Shown here: positions 1-6,899 of the stretch, in pieces
Numbering within the stretch: position 1 is the stretch's first letter
Layout: each line of letters opens with the position of its first letter
From: Sulfuritalea sp.
GTDB lineage: Bacteria; Pseudomonadota; Gammaproteobacteria; Burkholderiales; Rhodocyclaceae
Assembly: GCA_021738105.1 (NCBI GenBank)
Contig: JAIPCS010000138.1
Span: forward strand, 1 to 8,692
DNA: 8,692 bases
Direction: 5' to 3'
Translations under genes and position numbers: made by a program
Notes under the pieces: generated by a model
Databases searched by the model: none
What the model was told of the DNA's origin: nothing
What the model saw: only the letters and a program-made list of their open reading frames with translations

Positions 1-21
1 GAGCCCACGTCACTAATCCAT

Positions 22-1197
22 TCAGGTCGCCGGTCCCGGTTCGCCTTTGATGCGTTCGAGTTGCCTGGCCTTTTCTTCCATGTCCTCGTCGCTGTCGGCA
101 TAGCTGGCGGCGATCACGCGAAACTCGTCCTGCAACTCGACGAAGGCATCCGCGACATCTGGATCGAAATGCACCCCTTTGCCCTCGATGATGATCGCGA
201 CGGCCTTCTCGTGCGGCATGCCGTCCTTGTAAACACGGCGACTGATCAGCGCGTCATAGACATCGGCTACCGCCATCAGGCGTGCCGAGATGGGAATGTC
301 GTCGCCGGCCTTGCCGGTGGGGTAGCCGCTACCATCCCATTTTTCCTGGTGGTAGTAGGCAATTTCCTTGGCGTAGGTGAGAAAATCCACTTGCATGCCA
401 AGGCGATCTTCTGCCGACTGGATCGCATCGCGACCCAAGGTGGTGTGGGTCTTCATGATTTCGAACTCGTGCGGCTCGAAACGACCCGGCTTCAGCAGGA
501 TGCGGTCGGGAATTCCGACCTTGCCGATATCGTGCAGCGGTGCGGATTTGAACAGCATATCAATCATCTGATCGGAAAGGAAAAAGCCGAAACGCGGGTG
601 AGTCTTGAGCTTTTTGGCAAGTGCTCTGACATAGAACTGGGTGCGACGGATGTGGTTGCCGGTGTCCGAGTCGCGCGTTTCGGCGAGCGACGCCATGGCC
701 AGTATGGTGACATCCTGGATGGCAGAAATCTCTCGTGTGCGCTTGTTGACTTCCTTTTCGAGGTAAACGTTCTGGTCCCGCAGAAAATCGGCCGCCGCCT
801 TGATCTGCAACTGGGTATGAACCCGCGCCAAAACAATCGGCGGTGAAACCGGTTTGGTGATGTAATCCACCGCGCCCAGTTCGAGACCCTTTCGTTCATC
901 CTCGATCTCGCTCATCGCGGTAAGGAAGATCACCGGAATGTCGCGCGAACCGGTATGGGCCTTGAGTTCGCGGATTACGTCATAGCCAGACAGACCAGGC
1001 ATCATGATGTCGAGCAGGATCAAGTCGGGTGGGCCATCGCCCTGCGCAATCTTGAGCGCCTTTTCGCCATTGTTGGCGACCTTGACCTTATAAGTGTCCT
1101 TGAGCAGACCGGACATCAAAGAAAGGTTGTCCGGCGTGTCATCCACCACCAGAATGGTGGCCTTGTCCGTGAAATCGAGTGCATTCGCGTCTGACAT
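22..1197 (-). CDS. REC–HD-GYP response regulator, probable cyclic-di-GMP phosphodiesterase (RpfG-like)
   Basis: A cytoplasmic two-component response regulator whose output domain should hydrolyse cyclic di-GMP. The protein is 391 aa. Residues about 13–130 form a receiver domain with acidic pair D19/D20, phospho-acceptor D63 (LLDIMMPG), T93 and the K115-P116 pair. A short helical linker leads to an HD-GYP domain (about 160–365) carrying TGNH (179–182), the HD pair H222/D223 followed by IGKVGIPD, H251 and DGSGYP ending at 293. Architecture and length match RpfG-type proteins. The metal-site motif usually written HHE reads HQE here (283–285), a variant I believe is common in this subgroup. Start chosen at 1197 because AGGGAG lies 6 bases upstream; an in-frame start at 1245 would add 16 residues lacking domain similarity. 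No partner histidine kinase is in the window. It is separated from the upstream gene by 179 bases, so probably has its own promoter. Family assignment is firm; the signal sensed is unknown. Confidence 0.95.
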   Translation of the reverse strand: MSDANALDFTDKATILVVDDTPDNLSLMSGLLKDTYKVKVANNGEKALKIAQGDGPPDLILLDIMMPGLSGYDVIRELKAHTGSRDIPVIFLTAMSEIEDERKGLELGAVDYITKPVSPPIVLARVHTQLQIKAAADFLRDQNVYLEKEVNKRTREISAIQDVTILAMASLAETRDSDTGNHIRRTQFYVRALAKKLKTHPRFGFFLSDQMIDMLFKSAPLHDIGKVGIPDRILLKPGRFEPHEFEIMKTHTTLGRDAIQSAEDRLGMQVDFLTYAKEIAYYHQEKWDGSGYPTGKAGDDIPISARLMAVADVYDALISRRVYKDGMPHEKAVAIIIEGKGVHFDPDVADAFVELQDEFRVIAASYADSDEDMEEKARQLERIKGEPGPAT

Positions 1198-1203
1198 TGC
1201 TAT

Positions 1204-1209
1204 CTCCCT
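1204..1209 (-). promoter_or_regulatory. Ribosome-binding site deciding the start of the HD-GYP regulator
   Basis: AGGGAG on the minus strand sits 6 bases before the ATG at 1197. The alternative in-frame ATG at 1245 has no comparable purine-rich site, so the shorter protein is preferred. Confidence 0.75.
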
Positions 1210-1228
1210 GTAAGCCGCATCATTCCCA

Positions 1229-1242
1229 CCCTTGAAAAAGGG
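1229..1242 (-). other. Small hairpin in the presumed leader of the HD-GYP gene
   Basis: A perfect 5-bp inverted repeat (CCCTT/AAGGG) with a 4-base loop lies about 20 bases upstream of the ribosome-binding site. It would lie in the 5' untranslated region if the start at 1197 is right. Short perfect stems arise by chance, so any role is speculative. Confidence 0.25.
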
Positions 1243-1265
1243 CAAATTTCCCTAAGTCAGGATAA

Positions 1266-1280
1266 CTATCGTCATGATAG
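1266..1280. promoter_or_regulatory. Short dyad (CTATC-N5-GATAG) upstream of the HD-GYP gene
   Basis: A perfect 5-bp inverted repeat with a 5-base spacer lies about 70 bases upstream of the chosen start. Its position fits an operator or promoter-proximal site, but I do not recognise a regulator for it, and five matching bases could be chance. Confidence 0.25.
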
Positions 1281-1302
1281 CTGTTGAAAAAAGTCTCGGG
1301 CA

Positions 1303-1324
1303 GTCAACCGCTCTATGAGTTGAC
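1303..1324. promoter_or_regulatory. Dyad GTCAAC-N10-GTTGAC in the intergenic region
   Basis: A perfect 6-bp inverted repeat with 10 bases between the arms (half-site centres 16 bases apart), between the crotonase-family gene and the HD-GYP gene. Spacing of this kind suits a dimeric DNA-binding protein. In RNA it would be a stem-loop with a 10-base loop, followed 10 bases later on the minus strand by a run of six T. That distance is too long for a normal intrinsic terminator. One arm contains TTGACT, which resembles a sigma-70 -35 element, but no good -10 lies at the right distance. Function unproven. Confidence 0.3.
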
Positions 1325-1347
1325 CAATGTCATGTTTTGGTGATTTC

Positions 1348-1362
1348 TGCCTGGACCAGACA
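1348..1362 (-). other. Hairpin just after the crotonase-family stop codon
   Basis: A 6-bp stem with one G·U pair and a 3-base loop begins about 15 bases after the stop codon of the preceding gene. No U-tract follows, so it is not a convincing intrinsic terminator. It could protect the 3' end of the transcript or mean nothing. Confidence 0.25.
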
Positions 1363-1376
1363 ATTCGACGCCAATG

Positions 1377-2183
1377 TCAGCGGCCCTTCCACTCCGGCTT
1401 GCGCTTTTGCATGAAGGCGTCGATGCCTTCCGCCGCATCCTCGGCCATCATGTTGCAAGCCATGGTTTCGCTCGCTAATTGGTAGGCGCCATCGAGCCCC
1501 ATTTCGAGTTGCTTGTAGAACATCTGCTTGCCCATGGCCAGGGCAACCGGGGACTTGCCGCAGATCGAGTCGGTCAGTTTTTTCACTTCTGTGTCGAGTT
1601 GATCTGCGGGCACCACGCGATTGACCAGACCGCGTCGCTGCGCTTCGGCCGCATCGATGAATTCGCCGGTCAGCAGCATTTCCATGGCCTGTTTGCGGCC
1701 CATGGCACGCCCCAGCGCAACCGAAGGTGTAGAACAGAACAGCCCCAGATTAACACCCGAAACAGCGAACTTTGCGCCTTCCGCCGCGACGGCCAGATCG
1801 CACATGGCGACCAGTTGGCAACCGGCGGCCGTGGCGATACCGTGCACCCGCGCAATGACCGGCTGCGGAATTTCGGTGATCGTCATCATCAGCTTGCCGC
1901 ATTGCTTGAACAGCTTCTGCTGGTAGGCCTTGCTCGGATTGGCCCGCATTTGTTTGAGATCATGGCCGGCACAAAATGCCTTGCCGGCACCGGCGATGAC
2001 GACGGCCCGTACCGAGGTATCCTTGGCAATGGCATTCAGCTCGGTTTGAAGTTCGTCGAGCAGTTCTTCAGACAAGGAGTTGAACTGCGAAGGACGATTC
2101 AGCGTCAGTGTGGTGACGCCATCCGTGTCTTCACGTGTCAGGATGGGTAGTTCGGTCGATGTGTTGTCGCTGGGTGCATTCAT
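1377..2183 (-). CDS. Enoyl-CoA hydratase/isomerase (crotonase) family protein, ECHDC3-like, without the classical catalytic glutamates
   Basis: A 268-aa crotonase-fold protein, the normal length for a single-domain member, presumably acting in the cytoplasm on an acyl-CoA thioester. The CoA-binding/oxyanion segment is clear (AFCAGHDL, residues 69–76), as is the second oxyanion helix region around GIATAAGCQLV (115–125). The two glutamates of true enoyl-CoA hydratases (rat E144 and E164) are replaced by Q123 and G143. The stretch VNLGLFCSTP (144–153) resembles the ECHDC3 branch, whose reaction is not well established to my knowledge. Hydration of enoyl-CoA should therefore not be assumed. The ATG start at 2183 has GAGGAG 8 bases upstream. 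It begins 38 bases after the acylase stop and is probably the last gene of the same transcript; linkage to an acyl-CoA synthetase supports fatty-acyl-CoA metabolism. Family is firm, specific activity unknown. Confidence 0.93.
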   Translation of the reverse strand: MNAPSDNTSTELPILTREDTDGVTTLTLNRPSQFNSLSEELLDELQTELNAIAKDTSVRAVVIAGAGKAFCAGHDLKQMRANPSKAYQQKLFKQCGKLMMTITEIPQPVIARVHGIATAAGCQLVAMCDLAVAAEGAKFAVSGVNLGLFCSTPSVALGRAMGRKQAMEMLLTGEFIDAAEAQRRGLVNRVVPADQLDTEVKKLTDSICGKSPVALAMGKQMFYKQLEMGLDGAYQLASETMACNMMAEDAAEGIDAFMQKRKPEWKGR

Positions 2184-2221
2184 GATGTTGGCTCCTCACT
2201 TTGGATGCTTGCTGCAAACGG

Positions 2222-4636
2222 CTATTTTGCCGCAGAGCGGCCCTGCAGTACCAGTTTGCGCTCGCCACCGCTCCAGAGCGGGAGACTGCGCACCGTGGCC
2301 CACGGCTCGACAAAACTGCGATAGTCGGGCGACAGAACCAGGCCGGATTGTCCGCTTGAGTGCATCACGCTTGAATTGGCGGGGTCTTTCAGGTCATAGA
2401 TAGCGCGCAGGCTCGCAGCGTGCTCGTTGAGATAAGGTTTTGCCCCTTTGAGATTGTAGCGGCCGACATTGACCGTATAGGTATCGCCGCCGGTAGCAAC
2501 CCGTGGCTCGAACCAGGGCGCAAGTGCCTTGACCTTGGAAAACGGCCGATGCTCTGAAGTTGCCAGATGGGCGACACCCCACTTCCAGCGACCCATGTCT
2601 GTACCCTGACTTTTCTGCAGTTCATCGAGCGCGCGATCCAGCGAACGATTGATCATCTCGGCACAGGTTTCGATCACCTGCGTGGCCTTGTCGTCACACC
2701 ACCAGGCATCGTTCCTTTCGAGAATTCCCTCCAGCGCATCGCGAAAATCGCGGCGACCGACCTGACTCAAATAGAACTCCTCGCCGCCCATTTCATCGGC
2801 CAACACGGCTCGTGTCAGCTCTCGCGCCCAGGCTGCATAAATCAGAGGAGTAGCGTCTGTAGCGCTCATTTCACCCTTGAAGGCTGCCAGTTTCTGCATG
2901 GCAGCGGCTCCCAGCGCGTGGCTTGGCTTGGCTTGAAGCAGCCAGGGAATCATTCGCTGCGCGCCCAATGAGAAAACGTCGGTTTGAATCTGTCTCAGGC
3001 TTTCCTTGTCGTGTTTGGGCTTGGCCTTGAGCAATGCCTCGATACGCATTTGCCGATAGGGTGCCGCCCATTCGCTGGAAATGAAATGCGGATAGTCCGG
3101 CCCATGGATGCGCTGGTTGGCAGTGGCGATCCAGCCACGTGCCGGATTGATCTCACGCGGGGTCAGCTTCGGGTCTAGAAAACCGGCCCAGTCGTAGCGC
3201 GGCTCCCAGCCCGGTACCGGTACAAGTCCGTGCAGATCGTTGTCGGCGCGGCGCAAGGGTACGCGGCCGGCGGCGACGAAACCGATGTTGCCATCGACAT
3301 CGGCCACCACCATGTTCTGCATGGGTGCGTGATACATTTCCGCCGCCTTGATGAACTCTGCGACCGATCCAGCTTGACCAATCGCCAGGCCCGCATCGAC
3401 GCTGCTGGCGTTCACGTCAAGCGCCGTCCAGCGCAAAGCCAGGGCATACGCAGGCCCGGTCGGCGAACCGGTAAGACCGGCGACCGCGCTTGAGCCGGAA
3501 TCCGAGATGACCGGACCGTGGCGTGTTGCGCGCGTGGTCAGGGTGACATCGCTCTGCCCTTTGACGTGAATGACTTCGTTGAACGATTCGAACGCTGCCC
3601 AGCCGTCCGGGGTTCTATAGCGAGTGGCGTCTTCTGCCTTGATCTGTTCCAGGTAGATATCCTGCACATCGGGACCGGTGTTGGTGAAACCCCAGGCAAT
3701 GCGCTCGTTCTGTCCGAGAACCACCATCGGCAACCCTGGCATGGTCGCGCCGGCGACCTTTAAACCGGGTGCCTCAAGTCGCGCGAAATACCACAGCGCC
3801 GGCGCTGTCAGTTTGAGATGCGGATCGTTTGCCAGCAGCGGCTTGCCGGAAACTGTGTGCGAACCGGCAACGACCCAGTTGTTCGACCCGACACCTTGAA
3901 CGCCGGATTCCGGGGCGTCGAGCAACGCCTGCTGGCCCAGCTCGGCATTGACTTTCAAGTCGCGATAGAGCGCGGCGTAATCGCCCACCGGCAGCGGCTT
4001 TTCGCCCGGATAGGGCGGCATCAGTTCGCTAATGCGCGCCACCGGCAGCGTCTTGGCCAGACGCATGCGCGCCAACTCTTTGTCCCAGTTGCCGCCCAGG
4101 TCCCAGGCCATCATGATGCCCCAAGCCAGTGTGTCTTCGGGTGTCCATGGTTCGGGATGAAGACCGAGAATCAGGAATTCCGGCGGGCGCGCCCGCAAAT
4201 GTCCGCTCAGGTACGCATTGATCCCCGCCGTGTAAGTCAAAACGGCCGCCTGCGCCTCGGCGCCCATTTGCTTCCATTGCGCCGCAGCAGCGCGCTTCAC
4301 GCCGAGTGCCCGCAGGAACTTGTCGTTGTTCAGCGCGGCGGGACCGAAAGCCTCCGATAGCCGCCCCGAGCCAATCCGCCGATGCGTCTCAAGCTGCCAC
4401 AGCCTGTCCTGGGCGTGCGCGAAACCCAGGCCGAACAGCACCGCATCAAGATTCGCGCCACGTATCGTCGGAATGCCTGAGGCGTCACGCTCAATGCTGA
4501 CCTCGCCGGACAGCCCCGCTACCTCAAGCCGACCCTCAGTGACCGGCGATACCTGTAGCCACCAGACAACGGCTGTGATCACCACCATGGCGAGTAAACC
4601 CAGCAAAACCGCTGCGATACGTGGCATCCAGATCAT
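2222..4636 (-). CDS. Penicillin acylase family N-terminal nucleophile hydrolase, membrane-anchored
   Basis: A peptidase S45 family amidohydrolase of 804 aa, made as a precursor that self-cleaves into alpha and beta chains and hydrolyses an N-acyl amide bond. Residues about 7–27 form a hydrophobic segment with no clear signal-peptidase site, suggesting an inner-membrane anchor with the enzyme in the periplasm. The alpha region has the family hallmark IERDASGIPTI and GFAHAQDRLWQLE. The predicted nucleophile is S251 in GSNNWVV (codon 3884–3886), the first residue of the beta chain, followed by GKPLLANDPHL. N507 in IATANQ fits the oxyanion asparagine. GQSG near the C-terminus is also typical. The ATG at 4636 is preferred over a TTG at 4642 because AGGAA lies 6 bases before it. 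The substrate cannot be read from sequence: the family includes penicillin G acylases, cephalosporin acylases and acyl-homoserine-lactone acylases. The neighbouring acyl-CoA synthetase suggests a fatty-acyl amide. Confidence 0.94.
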   Translation of the reverse strand: MIWMPRIAAVLLGLLAMVVITAVVWWLQVSPVTEGRLEVAGLSGEVSIERDASGIPTIRGANLDAVLFGLGFAHAQDRLWQLETHRRIGSGRLSEAFGPAALNNDKFLRALGVKRAAAAQWKQMGAEAQAAVLTYTAGINAYLSGHLRARPPEFLILGLHPEPWTPEDTLAWGIMMAWDLGGNWDKELARMRLAKTLPVARISELMPPYPGEKPLPVGDYAALYRDLKVNAELGQQALLDAPESGVQGVGSNNWVVAGSHTVSGKPLLANDPHLKLTAPALWYFARLEAPGLKVAGATMPGLPMVVLGQNERIAWGFTNTGPDVQDIYLEQIKAEDATRYRTPDGWAAFESFNEVIHVKGQSDVTLTTRATRHGPVISDSGSSAVAGLTGSPTGPAYALALRWTALDVNASSVDAGLAIGQAGSVAEFIKAAEMYHAPMQNMVVADVDGNIGFVAAGRVPLRRADNDLHGLVPVPGWEPRYDWAGFLDPKLTPREINPARGWIATANQRIHGPDYPHFISSEWAAPYRQMRIEALLKAKPKHDKESLRQIQTDVFSLGAQRMIPWLLQAKPSHALGAAAMQKLAAFKGEMSATDATPLIYAAWARELTRAVLADEMGGEEFYLSQVGRRDFRDALEGILERNDAWWCDDKATQVIETCAEMINRSLDRALDELQKSQGTDMGRWKWGVAHLATSEHRPFSKVKALAPWFEPRVATGGDTYTVNVGRYNLKGAKPYLNEHAASLRAIYDLKDPANSSVMHSSGQSGLVLSPDYRSFVEPWATVRSLPLWSGGERKLVLQGRSAAK

Positions 4637-4642
4637 TTTCAA

Positions 4643-4648
4643 TTCCTA
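4643..4648 (-). promoter_or_regulatory. Ribosome-binding site of the acylase, overlapping the previous stop codon
   Basis: TAGGAA on the minus strand contains the TAG stop of the acyl-CoA synthetase gene and lies 6 bases before the acylase ATG at 4636. This arrangement suggests translational coupling and favours the ATG over the TTG at 4642. Confidence 0.65.
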
Positions 4649-6283
4649 TTCGAAAGACGTGGTCGACTTTGCCTTTTCACGCAGAACAAATTTTTGAATT
4701 TTTCCCGTGGATGTTTTGGGCAAGGCTTCAAAAATAAAATGTTTGGGCACTTTAAAGCGCGCCATGCGCTCCCGACAGAATTCGGTCAATTCTTCGGCGC
4801 TGACGCTAGCGCCTTCGCGCAGTTCGATGAAGGCGCATGGCACTTCGCCCCACTTCGGATCAGGGCTGGCAACCACGGCCGCTCCCATTACGGCGGGATG
4901 GCGATACAGGGTGTCTTCGACCTCAATCGAAGATATGTTCTCGCCGCCGGAAATAATTACATCCTTGCTGCGATCCTTGATCTTGATGTAGCCATCGGGC
5001 TGCATCACCGCCAGATCGCCGGTGTGGTACCAGCCGCCATGAAAAGCTTCTTCTGTTGCTTTCGGGTTTTTCAGGTAGCCCTTCATCACGATGTTGCCGC
5101 GAAACATGATCTCGCCCATGGTTTGGTCATCCCAGGGCACGGGTTGCATGGTTTCCGGATCGAGAACAGTAACGCCTTCCTGGCAGTGATAACGCACACC
5201 TTGGCGCCCGTTGAGACGCACCTGCTCATCCAGCGGCAGCTCCAGCCAGTCTTCATGTTTGGCACAAACGGCCGCCGGGCCGTAGGTTTCAGTCAGCCCA
5301 TACACATGCGTGATGTTGAAACCGATTTTGCCCATGCCTTCGATCACCGCCGCTGGCGGTGGCGCCGCCGCCACCAGCGCCGAGACTTTGTGATTAATGC
5401 CTTCCCGCCATTCGGCCGGCGCGCTGATCAGCATCGAATGCACGATCGGTGCTCCGCAATAGTGGCTCACCTTGTGCTCCCGGATGGCCTCAAGAATCAG
5501 TTTTGGATCGACCCGGCGCAGACAGACATTGGTGCCCGAGTTGGCGGCCACAGTCCATGGAAAGCACCAGCCATTGCAGTGGAACATGGGCAGCGTCCAC
5601 AGGTACACCGCCTGTGGCGGCATACCCCAGGAAACAATGTTGGACAGGGCATTGAGATAGGCGCCGCGATGGTGATAGACCACGCCTTTGGGATTGCCCG
5701 TGGTACCCGAAGTGTAGTTGAGCGATATGGCATCCCACTCATCTGCCGGGGTCTGCCAGGCATAGTCGGCCTGCCCTTCAGCCAATAGCGCCTCATAGTC
5801 AATGCTGCCGAGGCGCTCGCCAGGGCCGGTGTATTCGGGATCGTCGACATCCACAACGAGAATTTCGCGTCCGAGTTCCGCCAGGGCTTTCTTTACGATA
5901 GGTGAATACTCGCGATCGGTAATCAGCACTTTGGCTTCGCCGTGATTGAGCATGAAGGCAAGTGACTCTGCATCCAGGCGCGTGTTCAGGGTATTCAGCA
6001 CTGCGCCGCACATCGGCACGCCAAAGTGGCATTCGAACATCTCCGGCGTGTTGTTGAGCATCGCTGCCACCGTATCGCCAGCGCCGACTTTTTGCATCGC
6101 CAGTGCCGAGGCCAGCCGCCGGCTGCGCTCAAAAGCCTGCCGCCAGGTGTAGCGTCGTTTGCCGTGGATCGTAGCGATGCGATCGGGATAGATATAGGCG
6201 GACCGCTCGATGAATGTCAGCGGCGTCAGTGGCACATAATTGGCCGGATTCTTGTCCAGTCCGGCAGCATAGGGATTGCTCAT
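4646..6283 (-). CDS. Acyl-CoA synthetase (AMP-binding, ANL superfamily)
   Basis: Activates a carboxylic acid, probably a medium- or long-chain fatty acid, to its CoA thioester via an acyl-adenylate, in the cytoplasm. At 545 aa it is full length. Motifs in order: ATP-binding P-loop YTSGTTGNPKG (190–200), HCNGW (235–239), A5 motif YGLTETYGP (from 328), YHTGDL (420–425, with the ribose-binding aspartate), the hinge-region KDRSKDVIISGGENIS, and A10 motif PKTSTGKIQK with catalytic lysine about K528. The N-terminus NPYAAGLDKNPANYVPLTPL and the overall sequence closely resemble the proteobacterial acyl-CoA synthetase group that also includes DmdB-like methylmercaptopropionate-CoA ligases, so substrate choice is open. 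The ATG at 6283 is supported by GAGGAG 9 bases upstream; longer in-frame starts up to 6361 would run into the lipoprotein gene. It lies 13 bases after that gene and 9 bases before the acylase gene. Confidence 0.96.
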   Translation of the reverse strand: MSNPYAAGLDKNPANYVPLTPLTFIERSAYIYPDRIATIHGKRRYTWRQAFERSRRLASALAMQKVGAGDTVAAMLNNTPEMFECHFGVPMCGAVLNTLNTRLDAESLAFMLNHGEAKVLITDREYSPIVKKALAELGREILVVDVDDPEYTGPGERLGSIDYEALLAEGQADYAWQTPADEWDAISLNYTSGTTGNPKGVVYHHRGAYLNALSNIVSWGMPPQAVYLWTLPMFHCNGWCFPWTVAANSGTNVCLRRVDPKLILEAIREHKVSHYCGAPIVHSMLISAPAEWREGINHKVSALVAAAPPPAAVIEGMGKIGFNITHVYGLTETYGPAAVCAKHEDWLELPLDEQVRLNGRQGVRYHCQEGVTVLDPETMQPVPWDDQTMGEIMFRGNIVMKGYLKNPKATEEAFHGGWYHTGDLAVMQPDGYIKIKDRSKDVIISGGENISSIEVEDTLYRHPAVMGAAVVASPDPKWGEVPCAFIELREGASVSAEELTEFCRERMARFKVPKHFIFEALPKTSTGKIQKFVLREKAKSTTSFE

Positions 6284-6292
6284 TAATACCTG

Positions 6293-6298
6293 CTCCTC
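6293..6298 (-). promoter_or_regulatory. Ribosome-binding site deciding the acyl-CoA synthetase start
   Basis: GAGGAG overlaps the TGA stop of the lipoprotein gene (6297–6299) and lies 9 bases before the ATG at 6283. It rules in favour of the 545-aa product and suggests coupled translation across the junction of the transport and metabolic genes. Confidence 0.8.
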
Positions 6299-6899
6299 AA
6301 TTTCTGCAACGTTCAACAAGGCCTGGCTTGTCACCAGCCAGACTATCCAGCCAGCCTCCAAGCGCTTCGGCCAGACCCTGCGCGGCGATACGTGCTGCCG
6401 CTACGCCTCCACGCGCGATCGGCTCAGGGGCCGGCCTATTGATCACAAAAGCATGCCGCGACAAAACTTCTGTGCCATGATTTGGAGTCAGCTGAGCCCG
6501 AACTTCGAGCGCAATCTTACTGGTTTGCGGATCATCGAAACGTTGTTCCAACTCATCCAGAACCAGTTGCAGGCGGCATCCGGTTCCGCCTGCCCCGGAC
6601 TGACCAAAGACAATGCGACGCCGTAAAAAATGTTCCAGCAGTTCGGAAGGTGGCGCAGCCCAGCGACTTTCGGCATAGCGTTGGCGTCGCAAGGATTCGC
6701 TATAGGCAAGACGAAAATGCATGTCCGACCCGGCCAGCCAGGAAGCCGCCTGAACTTCGACCGCTGCGATCGGAACTCGCGACCCTGACCAATTGCCGGA
6801 CAAATCTCCCAAGTCGTACTGAACCGGCTCCAATTTTTGTGTAATCCCGCCACACGCGGCCATCAGCAAACCAACAACGATTGCGACCAGCCCTCTCAT
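6297..6899 (-). CDS. ABC-type transport auxiliary lipoprotein (PqiC-like)
   Basis: A 200-aa lipoprotein predicted to sit in the outer membrane as the partner of an MCE lipid transporter. Residues 1–16 make a short lipoprotein signal, hydrophobic core LVAIVVGLLMAAC, with the lipidated cysteine at C16. The -3 position is Met where Leu is usual, so the lipobox is slightly atypical. Residues after the cysteine (GGITQK) carry no obvious Asp at +2 that would hold it in the inner membrane. The body contains a segment around residues 60–95 (HFRLAYSES, then SRWAAPPSELLEHFLRRR) typical of the PqiC/ABC_trans_aux family. The start overlaps the end of the MCE gene by 4 bases (ATGA) and has a near-perfect AAGGAGG site 9 bases upstream, so the two are co-translated. 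Family call rests mainly on this segment plus context; sequence conservation in the family is low. Confidence 0.85.
   Translation of the reverse strand: MRGLVAIVVGLLMAACGGITQKLEPVQYDLGDLSGNWSGSRVPIAAVEVQAASWLAGSDMHFRLAYSESLRRQRYAESRWAAPPSELLEHFLRRRIVFGQSGAGGTGCRLQLVLDELEQRFDDPQTSKIALEVRAQLTPNHGTEVLSRHAFVINRPAPEPIARGGVAAARIAAQGLAEALGGWLDSLAGDKPGLVERCRN

Noticed and set aside
61..846. Open frame of 261 codons on the plus strand opposite the HD-GYP regulator
   Set aside because: Shadow of a well-supported gene; the composition is unusual for a real protein and no motif is present.
1274..1307. Possible sigma-70 promoter: TTGACT with a downstream TATCAT on the minus strand
   Set aside because: The two elements are separated by about 22 bases instead of about 17, and nothing resembling a -10 sits at the proper distance from TTGACT.
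1284..1324. Intrinsic terminator formed by the GTCAAC dyad and the T6 run
   Set aside because: The T run starts about 10 bases after the stem and the stem has only 6 bp with a 10-base loop; this does not fit a normal Rho-independent terminator.
2926..2938. Short direct repeat of CTTGG units
   Set aside because: Only two to three copies within the acylase coding sequence, with reading frame intact; no sign of a functional repeat.
3818..4360. Open frame of 180 codons on the plus strand opposite the acylase gene
   Set aside because: Antisense to a family-conserved region that includes the nucleophile serine; translation rich in Arg, Gln and His without domain features.
5350..5379. GC-rich hairpin (stem GGTGGCG/CGCCACC with flanking CGCT/AGCG) inside the acyl-CoA synthetase gene
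   Set aside because: It falls in codons for an Ala/Pro-rich segment conserved in the family, so repeated GCN and CCN codons explain the self-complementarity.
4694..5788. Long open frame on the plus strand (364 codons) opposite the acyl-CoA synthetase gene
   Set aside because: It lies entirely opposite a gene with complete ANL motifs, and its translation shows no recognisable domain. Antisense frames stay open easily in GC-biased coding DNA.
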